Of a DNA stretch of 64,000 nt, positions 54,684-63,821 are shown one piece after another. Source of the DNA: an uncultured Planctomycetota bacterium (GTDB lineage: Bacteria; Planctomycetota; Phycisphaerae; UBA1845; UTPLA1); the NCBI GenBank assembly GCA_900696465.1, contig CAADGE010000006.1, positions 1 to 64,000 of the forward strand. The letters run 5' to 3'. The notes under the pieces are model-generated. The model was given only the letters and a program-made list of their open reading frames with translations, did not search any database and had not been told where the DNA came from. The stretch's first letter is position 1; the number at the start of each line of letters is the position of its first letter. The position numbers and the translations under genes are program-made.

Positions 54684-54909
54684 GCAAACTCCGGTGTACG
54701 GACCTCGCCGCAACCCGGACTTTCTAAGATAACACAGGCAACGACCGCGTCAAGAGGGGGCAGAACACCACCAGCACATGCCACCTCGCGGCTTTAAAAA
54801 CCTGACTCGAGTAATAAGAATTTCATTCATGGGCGGCGGCACGGGCTTCCCCGCCCCTGTCATCAACCAGTAGCACAGCACTCGAAATTTGGTCCCGAAC
54901 CGATGGCCG

Positions 54910-56649
54910 CTAAACACGCGCTCGACTTCTGACTGCGTCCGCAACACCTCGGGCATCCAGAATACTGTTTTCCACCGCAGGCAGGGCCCAATTGTCCTGA
55001 TTCACGAAGAAAATGCGATCCTGAATCGGACATCGCAAGTGGTCCGCGGTACCGTTGGCAATGAACCCGGGCTCCGCCACAGGCAGCGCGTGTCCCCAGC
55101 GAGTCATTCGGATCTGCCGCACCGCATTCTCAGCGAGCCCGAACAGATCGAGGATGCGGCGAACTTGCGGCGCGAGAATCTCCGCGTATCGCTGCCAGGG
55201 ATCGGGAATCACGAGCGAGGCCCGACGACTCGATCCATACGGAAACGGCATATACAAGGAGACGACACTCAGCGGCGGTGATCCCGATCGCGCGTAGTGA
55301 CCGGAGAGCACATCCACGACCCGCGGACCCAGATCAATCATCGCGGGATCCATTGGAAACTCCTCATCCCCGATGAGAAACACGTCGTAGAAATCAAGGG
55401 GAACCGGAGCATCGAGCAGGATATTCGCCACCAGGTACGGAACCGTCGGTATCTCCATGGCCTGGCGTTTCTCGGGATACAGGGTCTCCAGTTCATGAAG
55501 GATGTTCTTAGCCACGTGCTTGGGACATGCTAGAACGACGTGATCCGACAGGATCGAGCGATAGGCGCCCGAAGGGTCCCGATACGTCACCAGTACGCCT
55601 TCACCCTGAAGTCGAACATCCACGACCATGCAGTTCGATCGAACATGATAAGGGCGCAACGAGGGCGGCAGCTTATCATCCATCTGTCGAAGACGCTGCC
55701 ACATCACCCAGCTCATGTACGCATTTCCACCGGGAAAGACCCAGCGTCCGTATTCTTCGGCTGCAAGAAAGTTCCATCCTGCGGCGGCCGAGAGGTCCTG
55801 CATACCGGCCCCGAACGAAGAGTAACAATACCCCTGGACAGCAGCGGCCAGAAGCGGAGGCATCTGCATGCCCATCTGATCTTCAATGTCCTGCCGGAGG
55901 GTCTTGCGATCCAGATCGAGAATCCACTGGTTGTCTTTGCCGTCCGGCAACGGTATCTCAGGATAGCTCTTCTCGGCCATGTGACGAACCACGTCGGCAT
56001 AGCGCTGGAAGGCCTTCTGTTCCTCCGGTGACCGGCCGGCACCCGTCCAGAAATCAAACGAGATTTTACCGAGTAGTTCGATGGGATCCTGCGGACCCGC
56101 GTATCGTGCCACGCGATCCAGACCCAGCGATGCATAAAATGACTCAAGAAAACTCCCTTTGTCGGGTACGATCACATATGCACTGCCGATGCTGTAGGGC
56201 TGCTGTCGCCAGAGTTCCCCCACGGCATTGCCGCCGAATTGTTCGTGAAGTTCCAGAACGATCGGACCCAGCTCTTCCAGCATCACGGCCGTAGCAAGCC
56301 CCGAGATACCTCCGCCCACAACCACCACTTGCGCTGTCTCGCTCGGCTCGGGAACTGCATCCGGACAGCAGGGCGGAGACGCATGAAAGGGATAGCCGGT
56401 CTCATCCGTAAAATCATCGCCGGTAAACCAGGGGGCAAACGGCAGACCATCAAACATCACACTCTGCGGATGAGAGGATATCCTCCGAAGCGGGCTGGTC
56501 GGTCCGAACGGCAGCTCCTTCGCATCGGAGCGTGCCAGAAGCGCGTCAACAGCCACGCCCTGTCGAGCAAGCAGGCCCATGGCGACGGCACTGAATCCTG
56601 TACCAAGAAAACGACGACGTGAGATCCCGGAGTTCGTTCGAATTGACAT
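54910..56649 (-). CDS. Tat-exported FAD-dependent amine-oxidase-like oxidoreductase
   Basis: The 579-residue protein has a twin-arginine signal (SRRRFLGTGFSAVAMGLL), then a Rossmann FAD site VVVVGGGISGLATAVMLEE near residue 105 with the Glu-ended second strand and EQFGGNAVGE. A substrate domain and a C-terminal FAD-binding segment (DRIFFVNQDNWALPAVENSILDARGVADAV) complete the flavin amine oxidase/phytoene-desaturase-like fold. It is exported folded with FAD. Substrate unknown. ATG 56649 has GAGG seven bases upstream and begins at the Tat signal. The coiled-coil membrane protein gene upstream is on the same strand, 50 bases away. Confidence 0.83.
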   Translation of the reverse strand: MSIRTNSGISRRRFLGTGFSAVAMGLLARQGVAVDALLARSDAKELPFGPTSPLRRISSHPQSVMFDGLPFAPWFTGDDFTDETGYPFHASPPCCPDAVPEPSETAQVVVVGGGISGLATAVMLEELGPIVLELHEQFGGNAVGELWRQQPYSIGSAYVIVPDKGSFLESFYASLGLDRVARYAGPQDPIELLGKISFDFWTGAGRSPEEQKAFQRYADVVRHMAEKSYPEIPLPDGKDNQWILDLDRKTLRQDIEDQMGMQMPPLLAAAVQGYCYSSFGAGMQDLSAAAGWNFLAAEEYGRWVFPGGNAYMSWVMWQRLRQMDDKLPPSLRPYHVRSNCMVVDVRLQGEGVLVTYRDPSGAYRSILSDHVVLACPKHVAKNILHELETLYPEKRQAMEIPTVPYLVANILLDAPVPLDFYDVFLIGDEEFPMDPAMIDLGPRVVDVLSGHYARSGSPPLSVVSLYMPFPYGSSRRASLVIPDPWQRYAEILAPQVRRILDLFGLAENAVRQIRMTRWGHALPVAEPGFIANGTADHLRCPIQDRIFFVNQDNWALPAVENSILDARGVADAVRSRARV

Positions 56650-56703
56650 AGCAGGCCTCAGCAGTGAGCCCATGCGTAGAGGTGGTTGTATTTCGACCGC
56701 CGA

Positions 56704-58533
56704 CTACTTCTCCGATTTCTCCCCCGCCTGCGGTGCAGCGCCTTTCGATCCTTCCGCCTCCGGCTTGAACTCATCGCCCAGCCGGTCGAAGTAATTCCGA
56801 ACCGCCTTGCGATAGGCCCGCGGGATGCGCTCACGATTCAGTGCGTCCGTCGCCTCGATCTCCGCTGCGCTGGCCGCATCGTAAAACTCCGCCTCGCTCT
56901 TGCCCTTGAGGTGTTCCCCCTTGACGTGCTGCTGCGAGATAATCCGACCGCCCTTGGCCGTCTTCACCTTGGCCTTCTCATTCTTGAAGTCAACGTCCAC
57001 GCTGTCGTCGCGATCCCGATTGCCCGCCCCGCGCCCTCCGCCGCTCATGCATTCCCCGGTTCCCATGCAATGCGGACACGGCGCCCCGTCCTTGCGAAAT
57101 CCCTTGCCGTCGCACGGCTTGCACTTCCCAGTGCCTTCCGAATCTGACTCGTTCAGGCCCTCCCGGGCCTCATCCAGCTGCGACATCTGTGATTCCAGCT
57201 CGTTGAGCTGCTGCTCAAGCTGCTCCATCTCGCTGAGCATCTCGCCGGCCTCACCCATCTCGTCCAGTGCCGCCTCTGTGTCACCCTTCTCCAGCTTCTG
57301 TGCGGCGTCGGCCATCTTCTGGCCCATCTCCTTCATCGACTTGCAGGCCTCCTGACGCTGGGCCATCTTTTCCATCATCTTCTGGAGCTGCTCCTGAGAG
57401 ACGCCCTGCTCCTTGAGACGCTCCGCAAGCTCCTTCGCCAGCTTCTCCATCTGAGCCGGGTCCTTCTTGGCCAGCGCGTTCAGCACCCGCTCCATGTCCT
57501 TTTCCGACAGGCCCATGTTCTGCATCTCGCGCTTGCTCTGCGTATCCTCCGAGGCCTGCTGAAGTTTCTGTGCCAGCTCCGAGAGCTGCTTTCGCATCTG
57601 CTCGGCCTGCTCCGGATCGATCTTGCCCTCCCGCGCCCGTTGCGCCAGCTTCTCCTGTAGCTCCTTCAGCTCTTTCTGGGCCTGCTCAAAATCCCCCGAT
57701 CGCATCGCCTCGATCAGCTTGGCCGCTTCCCCCTTCGGATCCTCCGGCCCGCCCATCTGCCTCAGCTTCTTCTTCGTCTCGTCCAGCACCTTGAAGCGAT
57801 CTTCGTTGGCCTTGTTCTTCAGTGTGTCCTGCAACTTATCAAGCTGCTTGACCGCCTCCCGCCGAAGAACTTCCGGATCCTTCCCCGTCTCCTGACGCAG
57901 CGCGTCCTCCAGGGCTTTCACCTGCCGGTCGAGTTCCCTGTCCGCATGTTTCTCCGCCAGTTGCGACAGCGCCGTAACCGGCTGCGCCACCACTTCCCGC
58001 ATCCGCGACATCATCGCCTGCTGTGCCTGTGCCGCGGCCTGCGCCTCTTCACGCTGAAGCAGGTCAAACTCCGGCAACAGAAGCAGCAGCGCACCGACCA
58101 GCAGCATCGCCGTGCCGTAAGACAACGAACCCGTCCACCGAAGGGGAATCAGTTTCCGTGCCGAGAGACCCGCCACGCACCGCTCAGCGTCGGCCACCAC
58201 CGCCGCCGCGAAGGGGTCGCGCGAATTACCGCGCACCTGTAACCCGGTCGAGATGCGTTCCTTGAGCCCTGCTGCCTGATCCAGCGCCACCGCCGCGTGA
58301 ATGCCCGGTTCGCGCGTCATCGAGAGCCACGCCCCCGAAGCGAGCAGACTCAGCGCCAGCCCTGCGAGTCCGAACCAGCCCAGCGCAAGGTCGTATCCGA
58401 AAAGTCGATCAACGAGCAGCAGCACCGTCCACAAGCAAGTCGCCGCGAATAGACACCAGCCCCATTGGCCCAGCCAGCGGTTCAGCCATAACCGACGCTG
58501 CGCCTGTCGTACCTGTCGATCGAGAGTGCCCAT
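56704..58533 (-). CDS. Coiled-coil membrane protein with DnaJ-type zinc-finger segment
   Basis: The 609-residue protein has hydrophobic segments at residues about 24-70 (WCLFAATCLWTVLLLVDRLF, LALGWFGLAGLALSLLASGAWL) and 135-152 (GTAMLLVGALLLLLPEF), then about 300 residues of Gln/Glu/Lys-rich coiled coil with repeating Met. Next is KCKPCDGKGF...CPHCMGTGEC, two CxxCxGxG-like motifs as in the DnaJ zinc finger. A conserved-looking C-terminus follows: AEFYDAASAAEIEATDALNRERIPRAYRKAVRNYFDRL. No J domain is present. The function is unknown; the form resembles uncharacterised planctomycete proteins. Confidence 0.72.
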   Translation of the reverse strand: MGTLDRQVRQAQRRLWLNRWLGQWGWCLFAATCLWTVLLLVDRLFGYDLALGWFGLAGLALSLLASGAWLSMTREPGIHAAVALDQAAGLKERISTGLQVRGNSRDPFAAAVVADAERCVAGLSARKLIPLRWTGSLSYGTAMLLVGALLLLLPEFDLLQREEAQAAAQAQQAMMSRMREVVAQPVTALSQLAEKHADRELDRQVKALEDALRQETGKDPEVLRREAVKQLDKLQDTLKNKANEDRFKVLDETKKKLRQMGGPEDPKGEAAKLIEAMRSGDFEQAQKELKELQEKLAQRAREGKIDPEQAEQMRKQLSELAQKLQQASEDTQSKREMQNMGLSEKDMERVLNALAKKDPAQMEKLAKELAERLKEQGVSQEQLQKMMEKMAQRQEACKSMKEMGQKMADAAQKLEKGDTEAALDEMGEAGEMLSEMEQLEQQLNELESQMSQLDEAREGLNESDSEGTGKCKPCDGKGFRKDGAPCPHCMGTGECMSGGGRGAGNRDRDDSVDVDFKNEKAKVKTAKGGRIISQQHVKGEHLKGKSEAEFYDAASAAEIEATDALNRERIPRAYRKAVRNYFDRLGDEFKPEAEGSKGAAPQAGEKSEK

Positions 58534-58699
58534 GTCCGATCTCCCGGTGTGCCTGGCACCAGCCCCAAGACGGCATGCCCTTCATTGTAGGTCGTACCCC
58601 CGGCCCTGCAATCACCGCAGTCTGTTCGTCGCGATTTATGCGGCCGACACCCCCGCAGATCGCCCTGAATGCGGCAATCCTTTTCCTTGACTTCGCGTA

Positions 58700-58705
58700 T
58701 ATACT
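58700..58705 (+). promoter_or_regulatory. Candidate -10 box of the DUF502 gene
   Basis: TATACT lies 26 bases upstream of ATG 58732, with transcription expected near 58712. No good -35 at the right distance, so confidence is modest. Confidence 0.35.
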
Positions 58706-58731
58706 CTGCCCGATCCTGTGAGGATATGACT

Positions 58732-59517
58732 ATGACCCAGCCACATTCGACCCCCGAGGCCGCCGATCCGAAGACCAAGCGATCCCTTTCTCCCCGTTCC
58801 ATCCGCGGTCGCGTCGTCGCCGGCATCCTGTTGATCATCCCGATCGTCGTAACCCTCTGGCTCGTCGGTATCATCTATCGGATTGCCCTCTCGACCGGCT
58901 CGTGGCTGCTCAACATGGGCACCTTCGCCATCAACTACACCTTCAAGCTCAACCTCGTCGGAAAGTTCAACCCCGCCGATGCCACCTGGTACGAAAGCAC
59001 CATCGCCGTGGTGCTCACCGTCGTCATGCTCTACATGATCGGCTGGCTCGGCGCCAATGCCGTCGGCCGGCGCATCATCGAATTCGCCGAGACCTTGCTC
59101 GAGCGAATCCCCTTCGTCGATACCGTCTATAGCTCACTCAAGCGAATGGTGCGTGCCCTCTCCGGTGGTGATGGCGCCGAGGAGAATGCCAAGCGCGTCG
59201 TTCTGATCGATTTCCCCAGCGACAACATGATGGCCATGGCCCTGATGACAAACATCATTACAGACGCCAGCACCGGCAGGCGCTACGCCACCGTCTTCGT
59301 CCCCACGACGCCGAACCCCACCAGCGGCTACATGGAAATCGTCCCCCTCGAACGCGTGACGCCCACCGACATGAGCGTTCAGATGGGTCTTTCTACCATC
59401 ATCTCCGGTGGCGCCGCCGCACCCGAGCGCATTGCCTTCCTCAAACGCGGCAGTCTCGCTGATGCCCCCCCGCCTTCCGCGACCTCAGCGCCGAACCCTT
59501 CGCCATCCACACCGTAG
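58732..59517 (+). CDS. DUF502-family membrane protein
   Basis: The 261-residue protein has two transmembrane segments (GRVVAGILLIIPIVVTLWLVGIIY and IAVVLTVVMLYMIGWLGANAVG) followed by the DUF502 soluble part: RIPFVDTVYSSLKRMVRAL, RVVLIDFPSDNMMAMALMT and FVPTTPNPTSGYMEIVPLERV. A Pro/Ser-rich tail ends it. Bacterial members have no settled function; plant homologues (COV) affect vascular patterning through Golgi traffic. ATG 58732 has AGG eight bases upstream; ATG 58726 is in frame. It converges on the kinase-like genes and is divergent from the coiled-coil membrane protein. Confidence 0.88.
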   Translation: MTQPHSTPEAADPKTKRSLSPRSIRGRVVAGILLIIPIVVTLWLVGIIYRIALSTGSWLLNMGTFAINYTFKLNLVGKFNPADATWYESTIAVVLTVVMLYMIGWLGANAVGRRIIEFAETLLERIPFVDTVYSSLKRMVRALSGGDGAEENAKRVVLIDFPSDNMMAMALMTNIITDASTGRRYATVFVPTTPNPTSGYMEIVPLERVTPTDMSVQMGLSTIISGGAAAPERIAFLKRGSLADAPPPSATSAPNPSPSTP

Positions 59518-59626
59518 CGCCCGAGTTCTCGCCGGCCGACGAGCCACGGCGCTCACGCCGTGCGGCGCAACATGATCCCGGCGGCGTGGGAAAAAAAGGA
59601 GATCAGGAGAGCTTCGCTCTTCTGCG

Positions 59627-60412
59627 TCACCCCGTCCGCGCCACCTTCTCCGGCTCAGGTCCCAGGATCGGCGGCGATACGCCTTCCTCCGCCGCACCCG
59701 GTGCCCGGCTCCAATCGAAGAACTTCCGCTGCTGGAAGAACTCCGTCACGATCTCGCGCAAACGCTGATGAATGCGCTCCGGCTTCCACCGTGCGTTCAC
59801 GGCGTGAAAGCCGAACTCTTCCGCCATGGTGTTGTATTCGCGGATCAGCGTCGTCTGATACCGCTTGAACGAATCGTACGGGTCATCCCCCTGACCGAGG
59901 TCCATGCCCGACTCAAAATAATCGATCACCCCGCGCGGAATGACCCGACGAATCAGACTTACCACGTCAATCTTCAGATACAGCACCAGATGCGGCACCG
60001 GTGCAAAGCCGAACAGATCGCGCGCCCACGCCCGATCGACTCCCCGTGCCACATCCCGTGCCAGCGCCGTATACACATACCGATCCGCAAGCACCACGAA
60101 ACCGCTCCGCAGCGCCGGGATGATCTCCTTCTCCAGCCGGTCCGCGAAGTCCGCCGCATAGAGCAGCGAGTATGTCAGCTTGTTCAGCAGTCGCCCCTCC
60201 TTCGCCTGCGCGATCGTACGCCCGATGAGCTGGCTGCGCGTCCACCCGGTCTCGATCACCCCGTAGCCCTGCACTTCCAGCCATTCGCGAAGCATCATCA
60301 TCTGCGTCGTGCGACCCACGCCGTCCGTGCCCTCGATCGTGATCAGCACCCCGGGGTAGTCGTACGCCTCGATGTACGGCAGGCCCTCTCCGAAAAACGC
60401 CAACTGGCTCAT
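59627..60412 (-). CDS. Thymidylate-kinase-like protein with degenerate P-loop
   Basis: The 261-residue protein has the dTMP kinase layout: ITIEGTDGVGRTTQMMMLREWL at the P-loop, VVLADRYVYTALARDVARGVDR (DRY motif) and a C-terminal helical extension. The P-loop reads GVGRTT where GxGKS/T is required, so the invariant Lys is Arg. ATP use may be impaired. Its start overlaps the stop of the adjacent canonical paralogue by four bases, so the two are co-translated and could form a heterodimer; TMKs are dimers. It ends the CHAD-Ppx-kinase operon. Confidence 0.78.
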   Translation of the reverse strand: MSQLAFFGEGLPYIEAYDYPGVLITIEGTDGVGRTTQMMMLREWLEVQGYGVIETGWTRSQLIGRTIAQAKEGRLLNKLTYSLLYAADFADRLEKEIIPALRSGFVVLADRYVYTALARDVARGVDRAWARDLFGFAPVPHLVLYLKIDVVSLIRRVIPRGVIDYFESGMDLGQGDDPYDSFKRYQTTLIREYNTMAEEFGFHAVNARWKPERIHQRLREIVTEFFQQRKFFDWSRAPGAAEEGVSPPILGPEPEKVARTG

Positions 60413-61107
60413 GCAATCCTCGGCTTCCTGTGATACGTCCCAAGTCGCTGCTCGATCACCTTGCGAACCTGCTTCTGCTGATCCGAGATGCTCCCCGTCG
60501 CGGGAATCACCACGAAGTCGCTCTCCTCCGTCATCCGGTCGTATTCCTCAAGGATCATCCCCTGAAACAGACGGAAACTCTCCATCGGGTCCGGGTGCAG
60601 ATTCAGATCCATCCCCGCTTCAAAATCCTTCAGCACCTGGCGCGCCATGGTGATCCGCTTGAGCGACACTTCGATCGGTACGCGAAAATAAAACGCGATG
60701 TCCGGCTTCGGCGCGAAGCGATACACCTTCCGCACCCAGTTCCGGTCACACCCGCGCACGTGATCCCGTGCGTACGCCGTAAAGACGTAGCGGTCCGCCA
60801 GCACGATCATCCCTGCCTTGAGCGGTGGCAGGATGTTGCTCACCAGTCGATGGGCAAAATCCGTCGCATGCAGCAGACTGAACGTCGTCGGCGTCAGACT
60901 CCGGCTCTTCTTGCCCTTCTTGGTCGTCTTCTTGACCAGATCCGCAGAGTTCCACTCCGTGAAGAAGACGTTGTAGCCCATGCTCCGCAGCCATCGCTCC
61001 ACGAGGCGAATCTGCGTGCTCTTGCCGGAACCGTCGATCCCCTCAACGATGATCAGCCGGCCCGGGTAATGATGCGGCTTCAGGAGCAGGTCTTCATTCG
61101 TCGACAT
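60409..61107 (-). CDS. Thymidylate-kinase-like protein, canonical P-loop
   Basis: The 232-residue protein has LIIVEGIDGSGKSTQIRLVERWL (Walker A), the DRY motif VLADRYVFTAYARDHVRGCDR and a LID-like basic segment. It fits dTMP kinase, which phosphorylates dTMP to dTDP, although the operon partners are polyphosphate-related, so another nucleotide or phosphate acceptor is possible. Its start overlaps the Ppx stop by 14 bases. Length is 20-30 residues longer than typical Tmk. Whether it is the cell's main Tmk is not known. Confidence 0.8.
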   Translation of the reverse strand: MSTNEDLLLKPHHYPGRLIIVEGIDGSGKSTQIRLVERWLRSMGYNVFFTEWNSADLVKKTTKKGKKSRSLTPTTFSLLHATDFAHRLVSNILPPLKAGMIVLADRYVFTAYARDHVRGCDRNWVRKVYRFAPKPDIAFYFRVPIEVSLKRITMARQVLKDFEAGMDLNLHPDPMESFRLFQGMILEEYDRMTEESDFVVIPATGSISDQQKQVRKVIEQRLGTYHRKPRIA

Positions 61108-62824
61108 GCGACGTCTCCTTTCCGGCTGCCGCCGGTACGATCTTCATCTCCATGCCGTACTCACGCTCAAAATGCGCCTTCTCTCGACGCGCCGTCCAAA
61201 GCTCCAGCTCCGAATCCCGCTCCGAGTGAACCTGTACCTCCACATGATCCTCCAGCAACTGACAATCCACAGATTGCACCACCGAGTAGTGCGTGCGGTC
61301 CATGGCATTCGCCAGTCGCAGAAGCGCCATCAGTTTCCGCAACGGCTCCCGGCTCGACCGGTCCAGATGGCTGTAGCTGTAGTCCGACTTCTTGGGCCGC
61401 CCCTTGCGATGATAGCGCGCCAGGTTGGCGATCAGTTCGATCTCATCTTCTGAAAAACCCTGTAGCCCCCCGTTGCGAATCAGGTAATACGAATGCTTGT
61501 GATGCCCCGAGTGCCCGATCAGATAGCCCACATCGTGCAACAGGCAGCCATATCCCAGCAGCTCACGATGCCGCGCATCCAGGCCGTGCAGCACCGCCGT
61601 TTGATCGAACAGCGACAACGCCAGTCGCTGCACCTGTTCCGCGTGCGCCCGATGATAGCCGCAGCGCTCCGCGAGTTGGATCACGCTTCGCGTCCGCGGG
61701 TCCGGCCAGGTCGCTCGCGCCAGCAGGTGCGCCCGGCTCCGCGCGATGTGGTCGATGATGATCCCTTCGCGCAGGGCCATATCGCAATACTGGTAACGCT
61801 CGACGCCGAACATCCGGCCGATCGTCAGCAACGTCGTCGCCGCCGGCAAGAGTGAATCCACCCGCTTGACCACCATCCCCGGCAGCCGCAGTCGCTGTTC
61901 ACGCGTCATCCCCGACAGGTCCGACAGAATTGCCTTTAACTCCGCACGCGTCATCCAGAACTGGTTCGTTCCATCGTTGGCCGTCGCCCCGCGCCGATGC
62001 AGGCAGATGCGCGACAGACACTCAAAACTGCCCGACGTGCAGATACACCGCTCGAACCGCCGCGGCCCCACCATCTGCTCCACCGGCGCCAGCCCCGCCT
62101 GGATGTGCCGCCGCATCTGTTTGAGCCGCCCGATCGGCAGCGGATCCTCCTTCACGAAAAGCTCCGACAACCGCAGCCCGCCCAGTTTCGCCGAATAGCT
62201 CACGGCCGCGCGCCGTGCGTTGCCCACGATCACCTCGACGCTGCCGCCCCCGATGTCGCACATCAGGTCGTCCTCCTCGCCGAGATTCACCGCATGTCGA
62301 ATGGCCAGGTAGATCAGTCGCGCTTCTTCCTCCACACTCAGCACATGCAGTTCCATCCCCAGTTCATGCCGGACACGCTCCACAAAATCGCCGCCGTTGT
62401 GCGCCTCTCGCACCGCGCTGGTCGCCACCGCACGTAACCGGCCGATCCCCTTGAGCTGTGCCATCTTGGAAAAGCGCGTCAGCGCCGCGATCCCTGCGTC
62501 CATTGCATCCTGCGTAAGCAGATGCGCCTCAAAGCCCCCCTTGCCCAGTTGAACCATCTCCCGGTCGCGGCCCAGAATCCGAAAATCCCCCTCCGGCGAA
62601 ATCTCCACCATCACCATGTGGATGCTGTTCGTCCCCACGTCGATCGCGCCGAACTTCGTCGGCGGCGGTCGCCGCACCACCGACGGCCGGCGCTGCAGAA
62701 AGCTTTCGTCTGCCGCCCCGTCTTGCGTGGAAACCCCCACGGACGAAGAGCCGTCGTGCCCGTCCCCCGCTTCCGCATCGTTCGGTTGATCGTCCGATTC
62801 GAAATAATCGCCGGAGTTACTCAA
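61094..62824 (-). CDS. Ppx/GppA-family phosphatase with C-terminal HD-like domain
   Basis: Ppx/GppA enzymes remove terminal phosphates from polyphosphate or from pppGpp. The protein has an acidic leader of about 70 residues, then GAIDVGTNSIHMVMVE, LRAVATSAVREAHNG, VEEEARLIYLAIRHAV and the phosphate-binding CDIGGGSVEVIVG of the ASKHA fold. The C-terminal half is HD-like (GYGCLLHDVGYLIGHSGHHKHSYYLI), as in E. coli Ppx. At about 576 residues it is somewhat long. The start is uncertain: TTG 62824 after GAGG is chosen, and TTG 62854 is possible. It lies between the CHAD gene and the kinase pair, supporting a role in polyphosphate or ppGpp metabolism. Confidence 0.86.
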   Translation of the reverse strand: MSNSGDYFESDDQPNDAEAGDGHDGSSSVGVSTQDGAADESFLQRRPSVVRRPPPTKFGAIDVGTNSIHMVMVEISPEGDFRILGRDREMVQLGKGGFEAHLLTQDAMDAGIAALTRFSKMAQLKGIGRLRAVATSAVREAHNGGDFVERVRHELGMELHVLSVEEEARLIYLAIRHAVNLGEEDDLMCDIGGGSVEVIVGNARRAAVSYSAKLGGLRLSELFVKEDPLPIGRLKQMRRHIQAGLAPVEQMVGPRRFERCICTSGSFECLSRICLHRRGATANDGTNQFWMTRAELKAILSDLSGMTREQRLRLPGMVVKRVDSLLPAATTLLTIGRMFGVERYQYCDMALREGIIIDHIARSRAHLLARATWPDPRTRSVIQLAERCGYHRAHAEQVQRLALSLFDQTAVLHGLDARHRELLGYGCLLHDVGYLIGHSGHHKHSYYLIRNGGLQGFSEDEIELIANLARYHRKGRPKKSDYSYSHLDRSSREPLRKLMALLRLANAMDRTHYSVVQSVDCQLLEDHVEVQVHSERDSELELWTARREKAHFEREYGMEMKIVPAAAGKETSHVDE

Positions 62825-62888
62825 AGACGTGACTACCTCACTCCTGCGCCGCAAACCTTAACAACCCCACCGACCTGCACACGATGCA

Positions 62889-63821
62889 TCAGCCCATCGC
62901 CGAGACCGGAGTCGACAACCCCGCAGCCACCGCGTTTTCGCGATCCTGCATCGGCAAAGCAGCCGCGAAATCCGTCCAATGCTCCAGTAGCCGTCGCCGC
63001 GCCGCGTCCGCCTCCCGACCGCGATGTGCGCAGTGCTCCAGCAGTCGCGCACACCACCCCGCATCATCCGCCAGTGCCTGCTCACCGCGCGCCAGCCGTG
63101 CAATTACGCGAACGGCACTGAGCTGGTCGTTCCAGTAGCCCAGTTGATCCTGCATCCCCACGAGGGCCTTGTGCAACGCCGGCTCATCATGCCCGCACAC
63201 GTCCCGCCGAAGTTCCGTCGAGTAGCGTAGCTGCTTGAGATAGATACGCGTCTGATGAAGATCCGCCGCTTCACGGACTCGCGGATCACGCTCCCGCAAA
63301 CGCTGCACGGCCCGACGAAACAGGGCCTCCACCTGCTCCCCAAGCATTGCCTCGTCCGCCGGGCCGATCGCCTCCTGCATCTGCGCCGCCAGCCGCCGCA
63401 CCTGACCCGCCGCACGCGAACTCTGCATCCGTCGGATCCGTCGCCGGGCTTTCTTAAGCAGCCGCTCGCGCCGATTCGTCAGCGCACCCTCCAGGCGTGC
63501 CAGATCCTTGGCATCCAGCCCGGCCGGTGTGGCCTCCGTGCAGAGCGAGGCCAGCAGCACATCCAGATCGCGAACCCGCCGCAGGGCACGGCGCGTCCGC
63601 TTCAAGAGACGCGCCGTCCGACGAATGGACTTCTCTCCCAGCCAGGCAGCCACCAGCCGCAGCGGCTCCTCCAGCCGCCGCGAGGCCACCCGCACGTCAT
63701 GCACGGCTTCCGTTTCCCCTGCGGAAAGCACCGTCTTGAGATTGGAGAGATACCGCCGGGCCTGCTTCTCGATGTAGGCCGCAAGAGCCACCGAGTTGGA
63801 GGGTCGCTCGCTGTCGGACAT
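62889..63821 (-). CDS. CHAD-domain protein (polyphosphate-binding)
   Basis: The 310-residue protein is a CHAD domain: all-helical with conserved basic and His residues. AVHDVRVASRRLEEPLRLV near residue 40 holds the signature His, and LHQTRIYLKQLRYSTELRRDV provides the second repeat. CHAD proteins bind polyphosphate granules and often sit beside Ppx or polyphosphate kinase genes, as here. No N-terminal CYTH/triphosphatase domain is present. ATG 63821 follows GAGGGG and is preferred to ATG 63872. It is the first gene of the CHAD-Ppx-kinase-kinase set. Confidence 0.88.
   Translation of the reverse strand: MSDSERPSNSVALAAYIEKQARRYLSNLKTVLSAGETEAVHDVRVASRRLEEPLRLVAAWLGEKSIRRTARLLKRTRRALRRVRDLDVLLASLCTEATPAGLDAKDLARLEGALTNRRERLLKKARRRIRRMQSSRAAGQVRRLAAQMQEAIGPADEAMLGEQVEALFRRAVQRLRERDPRVREAADLHQTRIYLKQLRYSTELRRDVCGHDEPALHKALVGMQDQLGYWNDQLSAVRVIARLARGEQALADDAGWCARLLEHCAHRGREADAARRRLLEHWTDFAAALPMQDRENAVAAGLSTPVSAMG

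Noticed and set aside
59627-61107. PPK2-type polyphosphate kinases, suggested by the CHAD/Ppx context
   Set aside because: The DRY motif and overall layout match thymidylate kinases; PPK2 signature segments are absent.
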